Source: Candidatus Omnitrophota bacterium (GTDB lineage Bacteria; Omnitrophota; Gorgyraeia; S143-82). From it: a DNA stretch of 23,304 nt. The translations under genes were made by a program, and so were the position numbers. Within the stretch, counting starts at the first letter, position 1, and every line of letters begins with the position of its first letter. The DNA lies in contig JAMOOT010000008.1 of assembly GCA_027065215.1 (NCBI GenBank), positions 1 through 23,304 on the forward strand, written 5' to 3'. The notes under the pieces were generated by a model, which made no database searches, was not told where the DNA came from, and worked only from the letters and a program-made list of their open reading frames with translations. This document shows positions 16,610 through 23,304 of this stretch, in pieces.

Positions 16610-16637
16610 TTGGAAGATACCGTTAAGGTGGTATAAT
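16610..16637 (+). promoter_or_regulatory. Extended -10 promoter for the nifU-cysE-mnmA unit
   Basis: A perfect TATAAT (16632-16637) is preceded by TGG, giving the extended -10 TGGTATAAT. A partial -35 TTGGAA (16610-16615) lies 16 bases upstream. The predicted start near 16644 leaves a leader of about 48 bases before the GTG at 16692. It lies in the largest clear intergenic gap, about 100 bases after rph, and probably begins a new transcript. Confidence 0.7.
16617..16634 (+). repeat. Inverted repeat overlapping the -10 box (possible operator)
   Basis: ATACC (16617-16621) and GGTAT (16630-16634) form a perfect 5-base inverted repeat around an 8-base centre, in the spacer and overlapping the -10 box. 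A repressor bound here would block the promoter. The downstream iron-sulfur and cysteine genes make an Rrf2/IscR-type regulator conceivable, but the site does not match the IscR consensus length. The repeat is short and could be chance. Confidence 0.3.
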
Positions 16638-16676
16638 TTATGCTCTTGACCTGTTGTGTAAACTAACTAAATAACC

Positions 16677-16683
16677 AAGGAGG
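16677..16683 (+). promoter_or_regulatory. Ribosome binding site that decides the NifU-like start
   Basis: A full AAGGAGG lies eight bases before the GTG at 16692. The alternative in-frame GTG at 16683 overlaps this site and can be excluded as the start. Confidence 0.8.
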
Positions 16684-16691
16684 TGTTAAAA

Positions 16692-16934
16692 GTGGATAAT
16701 CTGATTGAACTTCAAGAAAGGGTAAAAAAGGTAATTGAGGAAGAGGTGAAACCTGCTCTTCAGATGGATGGAGGAGACATAGAGTTAGTAGGGGTTGACG
16801 AAGATGGTACAGTAAAGGTGAAACTCTTGGGGGCCTGTGGTTCTTGTCCATTTTCTATGATGACTCTCAAGATGGGAGTTGAACAGTCACTTAAGAATTT
16901 AGTTCCGGAAGTAAAGCAAGTCGTTGCAGTATAA
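16692..16934 (+). CDS. NifU-like C-terminal domain Fe-S cluster protein
   Basis: An 80-residue protein made only of the NifU C-terminal (Nfu) domain. VKPALQMDGGDIELVGV is followed by LLGACGSCPFSMMTLKMGVE, with the cluster-binding CxxC at Cys49 and Cys52. Such proteins carry or scaffold [4Fe-4S] clusters for target enzymes. NadA, encoded about 2 kb downstream, needs such a cluster. The GTG start is set by the AAGGAGG site. It is the first gene of a likely unit with cysE and mnmA, five bases before cysE. Confidence 0.93.
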   Translation: MDNLIELQERVKKVIEEEVKPALQMDGGDIELVGVDEDGTVKVKLLGACGSCPFSMMTLKMGVEQSLKNLVPEVKQVVAV

Positions 16935-16939
16935 GGCAT

Positions 16940-17629
16940 ATGTTTTCTCGGTTAAAAGAGGACATCCAGACGGTTTTTCGTGATGATCCTGCAGCGCGCA
17001 GTTATTTGGAGGTCTTATTTTGCTATCCTGGGCTTCATGCGATTTGGCTTCATAGGATTGCCCATTGGCTATGGAATCATCACCTTAAATTTTTGGCTCG
17101 CCTGCTCTCTCATATAAATCGTTTTCTCACAGGAATTGAAATTCATCCTGGTGCAAAGATAGGACGAAGGGTCTTTATTGATCATGGTATGGGAGTAGTG
17201 ATAGGTGAAACTGCAGAAGTAGGGGACGATGTGCTTATATACCAAGGTGTGGTCTTGGGAGGGACAAGTAAAGAGAAAAAGAAACGCCATCCCACGATAA
17301 AAGATAGAGTGGTAATAGGGGCTGGTGCAATAGTACTGGGGGATATAACTATTGGAGATGGGGCAAAGATAGGTTCAGGTTCGGTTGTGATTAAAGATGT
17401 CCCTTCTGGGGCTACAGTGGTAGGAGTGCCGGGCAGGATAGTCCAAGATGTTCGAAGAGCAAGGGAACAGATTGAGGTAGATCTTGAGCATGGCAGATTA
17501 CCTGATCCGATTGCTGATGTCATAAAAGTGCTTATGAAAGAACAATCTCGATTGGAAAAAAGAGTGGAAGAGTTAGAACATAGATTGGCACATTATGAAG
17601 ATATTGGTAGGGATAAGCGGAGGAGTTGA
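16940..17629 (+). CDS. cysE: Serine O-acetyltransferase
   Basis: CysE makes O-acetylserine from serine and acetyl-CoA, the first step of cysteine synthesis. The 229-residue protein has the N-terminal helical region (1-64), then a left-handed beta helix of hexapeptide repeats. Motifs include GIEIHPGAKIG, FIDHGMGVVIGET (Asp81, His82 of the active site) and YQGVVLGGTSKEKKKRHPTI. A coiled-coil-like C-terminus (about 195-229) follows, where other family members vary. It is the shorter form common outside enterobacteria. The stop lies 35 bases into mnmA. Confidence 0.94.
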   Translation: MFSRLKEDIQTVFRDDPAARSYLEVLFCYPGLHAIWLHRIAHWLWNHHLKFLARLLSHINRFLTGIEIHPGAKIGRRVFIDHGMGVVIGETAEVGDDVLIYQGVVLGGTSKEKKKRHPTIKDRVVIGAGAIVLGDITIGDGAKIGSGSVVIKDVPSGATVVGVPGRIVQDVRRAREQIEVDLEHGRLPDPIADVIKVLMKEQSRLEKRVEELEHRLAHYEDIGRDKRRS

Positions 17630-18620
17630 TTCTGCTTTTGCCCTATATAAACTTGCGAGACATTATTCGGTCAAGGCGGTATTTTTTCGGACAGGATTTA
17701 ATTCTAAATTGGAAGAAAAGGTTGGTGTTATCTGCAATAAATTAGCAGTAGATTGGCAACCTGTTGATTTTGAAGATGAGTTTAGACAGATAGTAATTGA
17801 GAAATTTGTTCAAGGCTATGCCCAAGGCATCACGCCCAATCCATGTATATGGTGCAATCCTGATTTTAAGTTTAAGTTGTTGTTAAAGTTGGCACAAAAA
17901 TGGGGTTTTGATAGGATTGCTACAGGTCACTATGCGCGAATTGTTAAGGAAGATAATACTTATTTTTTAACCAAAGCCATAGATGAAAAGAAGGATCAGA
18001 GTTATTTTTTGTATCGTATTTACCCATATCTGAATAAAGTAGTATTTCCTCTTGGTGAAGAAAGAAAACAAAAAATAAAAGAAGAGATGTCTCATCTCTT
18101 TGGTAATGATTTTTTTGTTGGAGAAAGTCAGGATTTATGTTTTGTCCATCAGGGAGATTACCGAGAATTTTTCTTGAGTAGAATAAAACCTCGTTCTGGG
18201 TTGATAGTGGATATACATGGACAGATACTTGGGTATCATTCGGGAATACATAACTTTACTGTCGGACAGCGACAAGGATTGGGTCTCTCTAAACCTGGGC
18301 CTTGGTATGTGGTAAAAATCGATCCTGACAAGGCCTTAGTAGTGGTTGCCCGTGGCCAGGATTCTAATGCCTTATCTTGTAGGTGTCAGAGTTTGGTGCG
18401 GATGTTTTCTAATGATAGGATTGAGGCAACGGCAAAAATCAGGTATAATCAACCAAATGTAGGTGTAAAAGTGCAAGTTTTCTCGACCGGAGAGATTGAA
18501 GTAATTTTTGCTAAACCTCAGCGTGGGGTAGCAAAGGGTCAGCATTTAGTTTTATATCATGATGATGTTGTTATAGGCGGTGGTGAGATAAGTCGAGTGT
18601 TTTATCCTTGGGGAGAATAA
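17595..18620 (+). CDS. mnmA: tRNA-specific 2-thiouridylase MnmA, compact form
   Basis: MnmA thiolates U34 of the tRNAs for Glu, Gln and Lys, using sulfur passed from a cysteine desulfurase. The 341-residue protein has the PP-loop SGGVDS (8-13), the catalytic region TPNPCIWCN (Cys87), ATGHYARI, DQSYFLYR, the second cysteine ESQDLCFV (Cys182), FTVGQRQGLGL, and the C-terminal barrel motifs ending GGGEI. The N-terminal insertion that usually carries NWDE and CTAEED is shortened by about 15-20 residues. The start overlaps cysE by 35 bases and has no clear ribosome site, so coupled translation is likely. Confidence 0.93.
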   Translation: MKILVGISGGVDSAFALYKLARHYSVKAVFFRTGFNSKLEEKVGVICNKLAVDWQPVDFEDEFRQIVIEKFVQGYAQGITPNPCIWCNPDFKFKLLLKLAQKWGFDRIATGHYARIVKEDNTYFLTKAIDEKKDQSYFLYRIYPYLNKVVFPLGEERKQKIKEEMSHLFGNDFFVGESQDLCFVHQGDYREFFLSRIKPRSGLIVDIHGQILGYHSGIHNFTVGQRQGLGLSKPGPWYVVKIDPDKALVVVARGQDSNALSCRCQSLVRMFSNDRIEATAKIRYNQPNVGVKVQVFSTGEIEVIFAKPQRGVAKGQHLVLYHDDVVIGGGEISRVFYPWGE

Positions 18621-18623
18621 TCA

Positions 18624-19532
18624 GTGGATTTAAGAGAGAAGATTCTAAAATTAAAACAAGAAAAAGATGCCTTAATCTTGGCGCATAATTATCAACTTCC
18701 TGAAATTCAGGATGTCGCTGATATCGTTGGAGATTCGTTGGAACTGAGTCGGGCTGCATCTAATAGAAAGGCCAAGCGTATCGTATTCTGTGGAGTGGTT
18801 TTTATGGCCGAGACAGCAAAGATTCTTTCTCCTGCCTCAAAGGTCCTTATACCATCCCTTTCAGCAGGTTGTTTTTTGGCCGATACAGTAACGGCTGAAG
18901 ATGTAAGAGGACTTAGAAAGAAATATCCAGATGCCACATTCGTTGCCTATGTTAACACAAGTGCAGAGGTGAAGGCCGAGGTTGATATCTGTTGCACATC
19001 TGCTAATGCAGTTAAGGTTGTTCAGCATTTACCTGAAGATAGACCTGTGGTTTTTTTACCAGACAGGAATTTAGGGGCCTATGTCCAAAAGGCCTCCGGC
19101 AGGGATGATATCGTGCTGTGGGAAAAGGGATATTGTTATGTCCATGAACATATTAGAAAAGAAGATGTGTTAAGACGGAAGCAAGAGTATCCAGAGGCTA
19201 AGGTAATTGCCCATCCTGAATGTAGAGGAGAGATATTAGATTTGTCTGATGCTGTGGCCTCCACTTCAGGTATGATTCGTTATGCAAGACAGTCTTCAGC
19301 AAAGACTTTTATCATATGCACAGAGCGAGAGATGGTTTATCGCTTAAAAAGAGATCTACCTGAGAAAGAGTTTATCCCAGTAAGTGGGGCAGCCATATGT
19401 AAGACAATGAAAACAATAGATTTGGAGAAACTTTATCAGACGCTTCGAGATGAAGTCTATGAAGTTAATCTTGCAGAAGATATAATCAATAGAGCTAAGG
19501 GATCAATTGATAGAATGCTTGAGGTGTTATGA
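18624..19532 (+). CDS. nadA: Quinolinate synthase A
   Basis: NadA condenses iminoaspartate with dihydroxyacetone phosphate to quinolinate in NAD synthesis, using an oxygen-sensitive [4Fe-4S] cluster. The 302-residue protein has LILAHNYQLPEIQDVADIVG and VFCGVVFMAETAKIL. Three cluster cysteines lie at the expected places: Cys83 (SAGCFLAD), Cys171 (GYCYVH) and Cys259 (ICKTMK). The usual AGCPMAD and CPNMK forms are altered around the cysteines but the ligands are kept. The start is GTG with GGGGAG upstream. nadB and nadC are not nearby. It overlaps the next gene as ATGA. Confidence 0.94.
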   Translation: MDLREKILKLKQEKDALILAHNYQLPEIQDVADIVGDSLELSRAASNRKAKRIVFCGVVFMAETAKILSPASKVLIPSLSAGCFLADTVTAEDVRGLRKKYPDATFVAYVNTSAEVKAEVDICCTSANAVKVVQHLPEDRPVVFLPDRNLGAYVQKASGRDDIVLWEKGYCYVHEHIRKEDVLRRKQEYPEAKVIAHPECRGEILDLSDAVASTSGMIRYARQSSAKTFIICTEREMVYRLKRDLPEKEFIPVSGAAICKTMKTIDLEKLYQTLRDEVYEVNLAEDIINRAKGSIDRMLEVL

Positions 19533-20245
19533 AGTTAAGAGAAGAGAGAGTAGAAGATAAACTAGTTTTTTATTTGGAAGGAGAACTTGTCGCTAAGGAT
19601 AAGGTTTCAGTCCTATCTACTATACTTGAGGGGATAAATCGAGAGAAGGGAATTTCTACATTGGTTATCGAGATGTCAAAGGTCCCTTATTTAGATAGTT
19701 CTGGGTTAGGGATATTGTTAAATTTAAAGGATAGAATGAGTGAAATTGGAGGGGAGTTGATCTTAGTTGGGTTGAGTGAATATGCCCAGAAGTTGCTTTC
19801 CCTAACTCACTTGGATAAAACCTTTAAAAGGGTTGATGCCATAGATGATTTGTTCTCTTCGGCTCAACCAAGTCAGGAAATACAGGAGGGTAGGATAGAA
19901 ATCCCCAGTGATTTAGATTATGTGCAAGATGTGAGTCGAAGGATTATTTCTGTCCTCCAGAAATACCGCCTTCCGGAATCCTTATTGATGGATATGCGTC
20001 TGCTGGTAGAAGAGGCAGTGATAAATGGAATAAGGCATGGTAATCAATTTGCCTCTGATAGATTTGTGTTGATAGAATATAAAGCCTCGCCACAAGAGAT
20101 ATTGATTACCGTGCGAGATGAAGGAGAAGGATTTGATTTTGAGAGTGTAGAGGGAAAGGGGTTGAAACTTATCAAATCAATAGCTGATGAGGTGGAATTC
20201 TCTCGCGGAGGTTCACAAATAACCATCCGCAAGCGGTTTAGATGA
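19529..20245 (+). CDS. STAS-HATPase fusion: anti-sigma antagonist joined to RsbW/SpoIIAB-type kinase
   Basis: One 238-residue chain holds both halves of a partner-switching pair. Residues 1-110 are a STAS domain with the phosphorylation motif LDSSGLG (Asp56, Ser57, Ser58) and GGELILVGLSEYAQKLL. Residues 120-238 are a GHKL ATPase of the anti-sigma kinase type: N-box EEAVINGIRHG (161-171), G1 box DEGEGF (197-202) and G2 region GKGLKLI (209-215). In the separate proteins the kinase phosphorylates the STAS partner. Here it could act within the chain or between copies. The next gene encodes a PP2C phosphatase, which would reverse this. No sigma factor is in the window. Confidence 0.88.
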   Translation: MKLREERVEDKLVFYLEGELVAKDKVSVLSTILEGINREKGISTLVIEMSKVPYLDSSGLGILLNLKDRMSEIGGELILVGLSEYAQKLLSLTHLDKTFKRVDAIDDLFSSAQPSQEIQEGRIEIPSDLDYVQDVSRRIISVLQKYRLPESLLMDMRLLVEEAVINGIRHGNQFASDRFVLIEYKASPQEILITVRDEGEGFDFESVEGKGLKLIKSIADEVEFSRGGSQITIRKRFR

Positions 20246-22284
20246 GAAAGATTGTTAAACTTCTATTTTTGTCCTTACTTTTCTTGTCCTTATCTTGGGC
20301 AATTTTTCATCGGATGTTTGAACCAGTAGATCTTGTTGGTTATGATCTGGCATTGCAATTGCGTACCAAACTTAATCCAGCAGATACCCGTGACTTGCCA
20401 TTGGTGTTTATCCCGATAGATGATGCAACCTTGCGAAGTAAGGAGTTTAGACAGTTCCCCATTCCCAGAGATAGATATGCTATTGTCTTAGATGCCTTAA
20501 GAAAATGGGGAGCAAAACAGGTTGTTTTTGATATCCTTTTTAGCGAACCAAGTTTTAATAATCGGAATTCTGTAAGTATGTCCCAAAATCCAGATGATGT
20601 CTTTCTTTCAGCAATAGTTAGGTTTGAGAAGAATGGGGATGTGCTTTTGCCTTATGGTTTTGCAACCGATCCTATGGGACAAAAGAGATTTCTACCAGTT
20701 TATTATCCATTTGCCGAAGCAATAAGAGAACAAACTAAAATTAAGACAGGTTTCATCAATGCTAAGGAAGATATAGATGGTAAGATGAGATTTTTGATTG
20801 TACGGGAAAAGACGAAAAATAGAATGATATACCGTTATCATATGGCGTTGGTGAGCGTTTTAAATCATTTGGGAGTGCGATCGCGGGATGTACACGACAA
20901 TTCTGATTCGATAGAGTTTGTAGTATTGAATGGGAAGAAGGTAATTAAAGTAAAACAAATCCCTCTCTATTTAGGTAATCGATTGTATTTGGATTATCCT
21001 GGGAAATGGTATGATTGCTTTAACAAGGTTTCATTTGGTGAGGTATATCATTATGGTGCTGGTTTGCAGGAAATAAAATTGGGCCATATATCTAAGGATA
21101 GTGAAGAGGGCAAGGAAATATTGCGTCATTCAGAGGAGATAAAAAGATTGGTCCAAGGCAGGACCTGCATTATCGGCCTTACTGCCTCAGGTACTCAGGA
21201 TCTACGACCAACTCCTATAGAGACCAGTAGCCCTATGGTAAGTGTGTATGGTGTTGTTTTTTCCCAGGTATGGTACGATAGGTATATTCGACGGATGTGC
21301 TCTTGGATTTCAGTAATTGTTTTTTTGCTATTAACAATTGTTGCCATTGTTCCTACTCGCAGTCTTGCCAGGTTATGGATAATTTATATTATTCCGGCAT
21401 TGGCCTGGGTTGTAGTTGCGGTTCTTTTGTTTGTATATGAAGGGTGGTGGTTTGATTACCTGTCTCCAGTGTTAGGCAGTGTGGTCTTTGTTATGGGTTC
21501 CAGTATTAGATTATATTTGGAGACGGTAAGAGAAAGAGAGAAAGCCGAACAGGAAATGAAATTGGCCTCTGATATCCAATCACATATGTTGCCAAAAGAC
21601 CTGCCCAAGACAGATACCTTTTCCGTAGAGGTATTTTTCTCGCCTGCAGTATTTGTTGCTGGAGACTTTTATGATGTATGGATGCAAAGAAAGGAGAAAG
21701 TAAGGGTCCTTATGGGAGATGTTTCTGGCAAAGGAGTGAGTGCAGCCCTGTATGTTGCTCAGGTAATAACCGCTGAGAGAGTTTTGCGGGCACGGTTTGA
21801 GAATCGAGATATAAGTGAGTTGATGGAAGGTATAAATCGTTTTCTTTCCATGTTCAAGATATCAGGAATCTATGCTACGGCCTGTATGTTAGATCTGTTG
21901 CCAGATAAGATAATCGTTTCAGATGCAGGGCACCTTTCTATTTGGATTTATCGGGCAGAGGAAAAAGCGATTGATGAAGTTAAACTCAATACAGGTGCTC
22001 CGTTAGGTGTGGATAGGTGGAGTGAATATAAGAGCGTAGAGGTGAATTGGCAAACTGGCGATGTAGTAATGGTATTTAGCGACGGATTAATAGAGGCCAG
22101 AGTGGGAGAGAAATTTATTGATGAAGATGAGGTTAAATCTTGGATTGTTGAGCATATATCTGAATCCCAAGCAAAGATAGATGTTCTGATGTCTTCATTT
22201 TATGGGAAACATCCGCAGAGTGATGATATTACTTTTCTTCTAATTCGTAATAGTGGGGTGGCAAGCGATGGAAGTGAACGTTAA
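20242..22284 (+). CDS. CHASE2 sensor with SpoIIE-type PP2C phosphatase
   Basis: A 680-residue inner-membrane signalling protein. A first transmembrane helix (about 5-23) leads to an extracytoplasmic CHASE2 domain (about 30-345, YDLALQLRTKL, PIDDATLR, WGAKQVVFDILFSEPSF). Three transmembrane helices follow (about 354-370, 376-399, 407-424). A short coiled coil with LASDIQSHMLP then joins the PP2C domain (about 460-670), with the metal motifs GDFYD (474-478), GDVSGKG (492-498), SDGLIEA (613-619) and SDDIT (660-664) intact. It probably senses an external signal and dephosphorylates a STAS protein, most simply the one encoded just upstream (ATGA overlap). Confidence 0.93.
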   Translation: MRKIVKLLFLSLLFLSLSWAIFHRMFEPVDLVGYDLALQLRTKLNPADTRDLPLVFIPIDDATLRSKEFRQFPIPRDRYAIVLDALRKWGAKQVVFDILFSEPSFNNRNSVSMSQNPDDVFLSAIVRFEKNGDVLLPYGFATDPMGQKRFLPVYYPFAEAIREQTKIKTGFINAKEDIDGKMRFLIVREKTKNRMIYRYHMALVSVLNHLGVRSRDVHDNSDSIEFVVLNGKKVIKVKQIPLYLGNRLYLDYPGKWYDCFNKVSFGEVYHYGAGLQEIKLGHISKDSEEGKEILRHSEEIKRLVQGRTCIIGLTASGTQDLRPTPIETSSPMVSVYGVVFSQVWYDRYIRRMCSWISVIVFLLLTIVAIVPTRSLARLWIIYIIPALAWVVVAVLLFVYEGWWFDYLSPVLGSVVFVMGSSIRLYLETVREREKAEQEMKLASDIQSHMLPKDLPKTDTFSVEVFFSPAVFVAGDFYDVWMQRKEKVRVLMGDVSGKGVSAALYVAQVITAERVLRARFENRDISELMEGINRFLSMFKISGIYATACMLDLLPDKIIVSDAGHLSIWIYRAEEKAIDEVKLNTGAPLGVDRWSEYKSVEVNWQTGDVVMVFSDGLIEARVGEKFIDEDEVKSWIVEHISESQAKIDVLMSSFYGKHPQSDDITFLLIRNSGVASDGSER

Positions 22285-23304
22285 GCGTTTGGATAGGTAT
22301 CGAATTCTTATTCCCCGCAAGGGAAAGATGAGGGTAGATGGTTTAGTCTTTGTTGATCAGGAATTATTTAGTGAATTTACGGAAGCAGAGGCCTTGCAAC
22401 AGGTGGTAAATGTAGCCCATTTGCCGGGTATAGTTGGATATGCGTTGGGTATGCCAGATATACATTGGGGTTATGGGTTTCCAATAGGTGGAGTTGCGGC
22501 TACAGATGTAGAGGCAGGGGGAGTTATTTCTCCTGGGGGTGTAGGATTTGACATCAATTGTGGTGTAAGACTGTTGCGTACGAATCTGGAGTATGATGCG
22601 TTACGAAATAGGATAGAAAGGATAATAAGCCGTCTTTATTCTGATATTCCATCTGGAGTGGGCAGTAAATCAAGGACGAATTTATCTAAAAAGGAGTTAC
22701 AAAAGGTTCTGAAGGAGGGGGCAGGTTGGGTAGTTCGTCAAGGTTGGGGAACTTCTCAGGATCTGGAATATTGTGAGGAAAATGGGGTTATGTCTGATGC
22801 AAATCCAGATAGGATATCTTCTCGGGCCTACGAGAGGGGGAAGAATCAGTTAGGGACATTAGGTTCTGGGAATCATTTTTTGGAAATTCAAGTAGTAGAT
22901 AAGATATTTATGCCAAAGGTAGCGGAGATTTTCGGGATTTTCTTGGGGCAAATTACATTAATGCTTCACTCTGGGTCGCGTGGGTTTGGGCATCAGGTAT
23001 GTTCGGATTATGTAAAAGTGATGCTTGCTGCAATGGGCAAATATGGTATAGATGTGCCCGATAGGCAACTTGCCTGCGCACCATTTTATTCTAAGGAGGG
23101 GCAGGCATATTGGGAGGCAATGTGTTGTGCTGCCAATTATGCATGGGCCAATCGTCAGATGATGAGCCATCTTATACGGGAATCCTTCCAAAAGGTCCTC
23201 AAGATGTCTCCTAAGGAATTGGGTATGGATTTGGTATATGATGTTGCCCATAATATAGCAAAACTTGAAAGGCATAGAGTAAATAAGAAGTTCCAAAAAC
23301 TTTG
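22268..23304 (+). CDS. rtcB: RtcB RNA ligase, N-terminal part (3' cut by window edge)
   Basis: RtcB joins 2',3'-cyclic phosphate and 5'-hydroxyl RNA ends with GTP and manganese, in RNA repair or tRNA splicing. The frame stays open to the window end, giving 345 of about 480 residues. Motifs: GMPDIHWGYGFPIGGVAATD, ISPGGVGFDINCGVRLL with metal ligands Asp95 and Cys98, LGSGNHFLE (Asn202, His203), LHSGSRGFGH (His234) and DVAHN (His328). The numbers nearly match the Pyrococcus enzyme. The guanylylated histidine lies beyond the window. The start lies 17 bases inside the phosphatase gene. Archease is not seen. Confidence 0.95.
   Translation, partial: MEVNVKRLDRYRILIPRKGKMRVDGLVFVDQELFSEFTEAEALQQVVNVAHLPGIVGYALGMPDIHWGYGFPIGGVAATDVEAGGVISPGGVGFDINCGVRLLRTNLEYDALRNRIERIISRLYSDIPSGVGSKSRTNLSKKELQKVLKEGAGWVVRQGWGTSQDLEYCEENGVMSDANPDRISSRAYERGKNQLGTLGSGNHFLEIQVVDKIFMPKVAEIFGIFLGQITLMLHSGSRGFGHQVCSDYVKVMLAAMGKYGIDVPDRQLACAPFYSKEGQAYWEAMCCAANYAWANRQMMSHLIRESFQKVLKMSPKELGMDLVYDVAHNIAKLERHRVNKKFQKL

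Noticed and set aside
16940..17629. Imperfect repeats in the cysE coding sequence
   Set aside because: They are the codons of the hexapeptide-repeat beta helix normal for this family, not a DNA repeat element.

Overview
The window is a dense, entirely plus-strand stretch of a bacterial chromosome. It holds 22 protein genes (the first and last cut by the window edges) and one tRNA gene. Most neighbours abut or overlap by a few bases (ATGA, GTGA or TGATG junctions), and no gap exceeds about 110 bases. I see no mobile element, CRISPR array or convincing terminator. The coding strand is rich in G over C (22 G against 7 C in 16741-16800), which fits one long leading-strand block. A secretin, a LolA-like lipoprotein-sorting protein, a lipobox protein and a Tad/type II secretion apparatus point to a diderm (outer-membrane) bacterium. 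The moderately low GC (by eye, not counted) and unusual domain fusions suggest an uncultivated lineage, something like Omnitrophota or a similar candidate phylum. That placement is a guess.

Layout. (1) 1-3883: end of a PHP phosphoesterase, ribD and ribE for riboflavin, proC for proline, a YggT membrane protein and a LolA-like periplasmic protein. (2) 3901-4022: a tRNA-Glu(CUC) gene behind a near-consensus promoter. (3) 4076-10331: a SurA-like lipoprotein, then a Tad-pilus-type block: cpaB, a CpaC-type secretin carrying an apparent TonB-like C-terminal domain, and one gene that fuses the TadZ/CpaE ATPase to the TadA/CpaF ATPase. TadB, TadC, pilin and prepilin peptidase genes are absent. (4) 10306-14980: a DUF192 protein, an exported propeller-like protein of unknown function, a DUF502 membrane protein, an MscS channel and a short GspE/PilB-type ATPase. 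(5) 14977-16589: fmt and rph. (6) 16610-18620: behind an extended -10 promoter, a NifU-type Fe-S protein, cysE and mnmA, a sulfur-handling group. (7) 18624-22284: nadA, then a STAS-kinase fusion and a CHASE2-PP2C phosphatase that look like a compact partner-switching signal module. (8) 22268 to the end: the first 345 residues of an RtcB RNA ligase.

The most unusual points are the secretin-TonB-like fusion, the TadZ-TadA fusion in an incomplete tad locus, the partner-switching module with antagonist and kinase on one chain, and a riboflavin synthase that stops before its trimer-forming C-terminal helix. No single feature proves a wholly new system. The Tad-like block with its neighbours is the best candidate for an undescribed variant machine.
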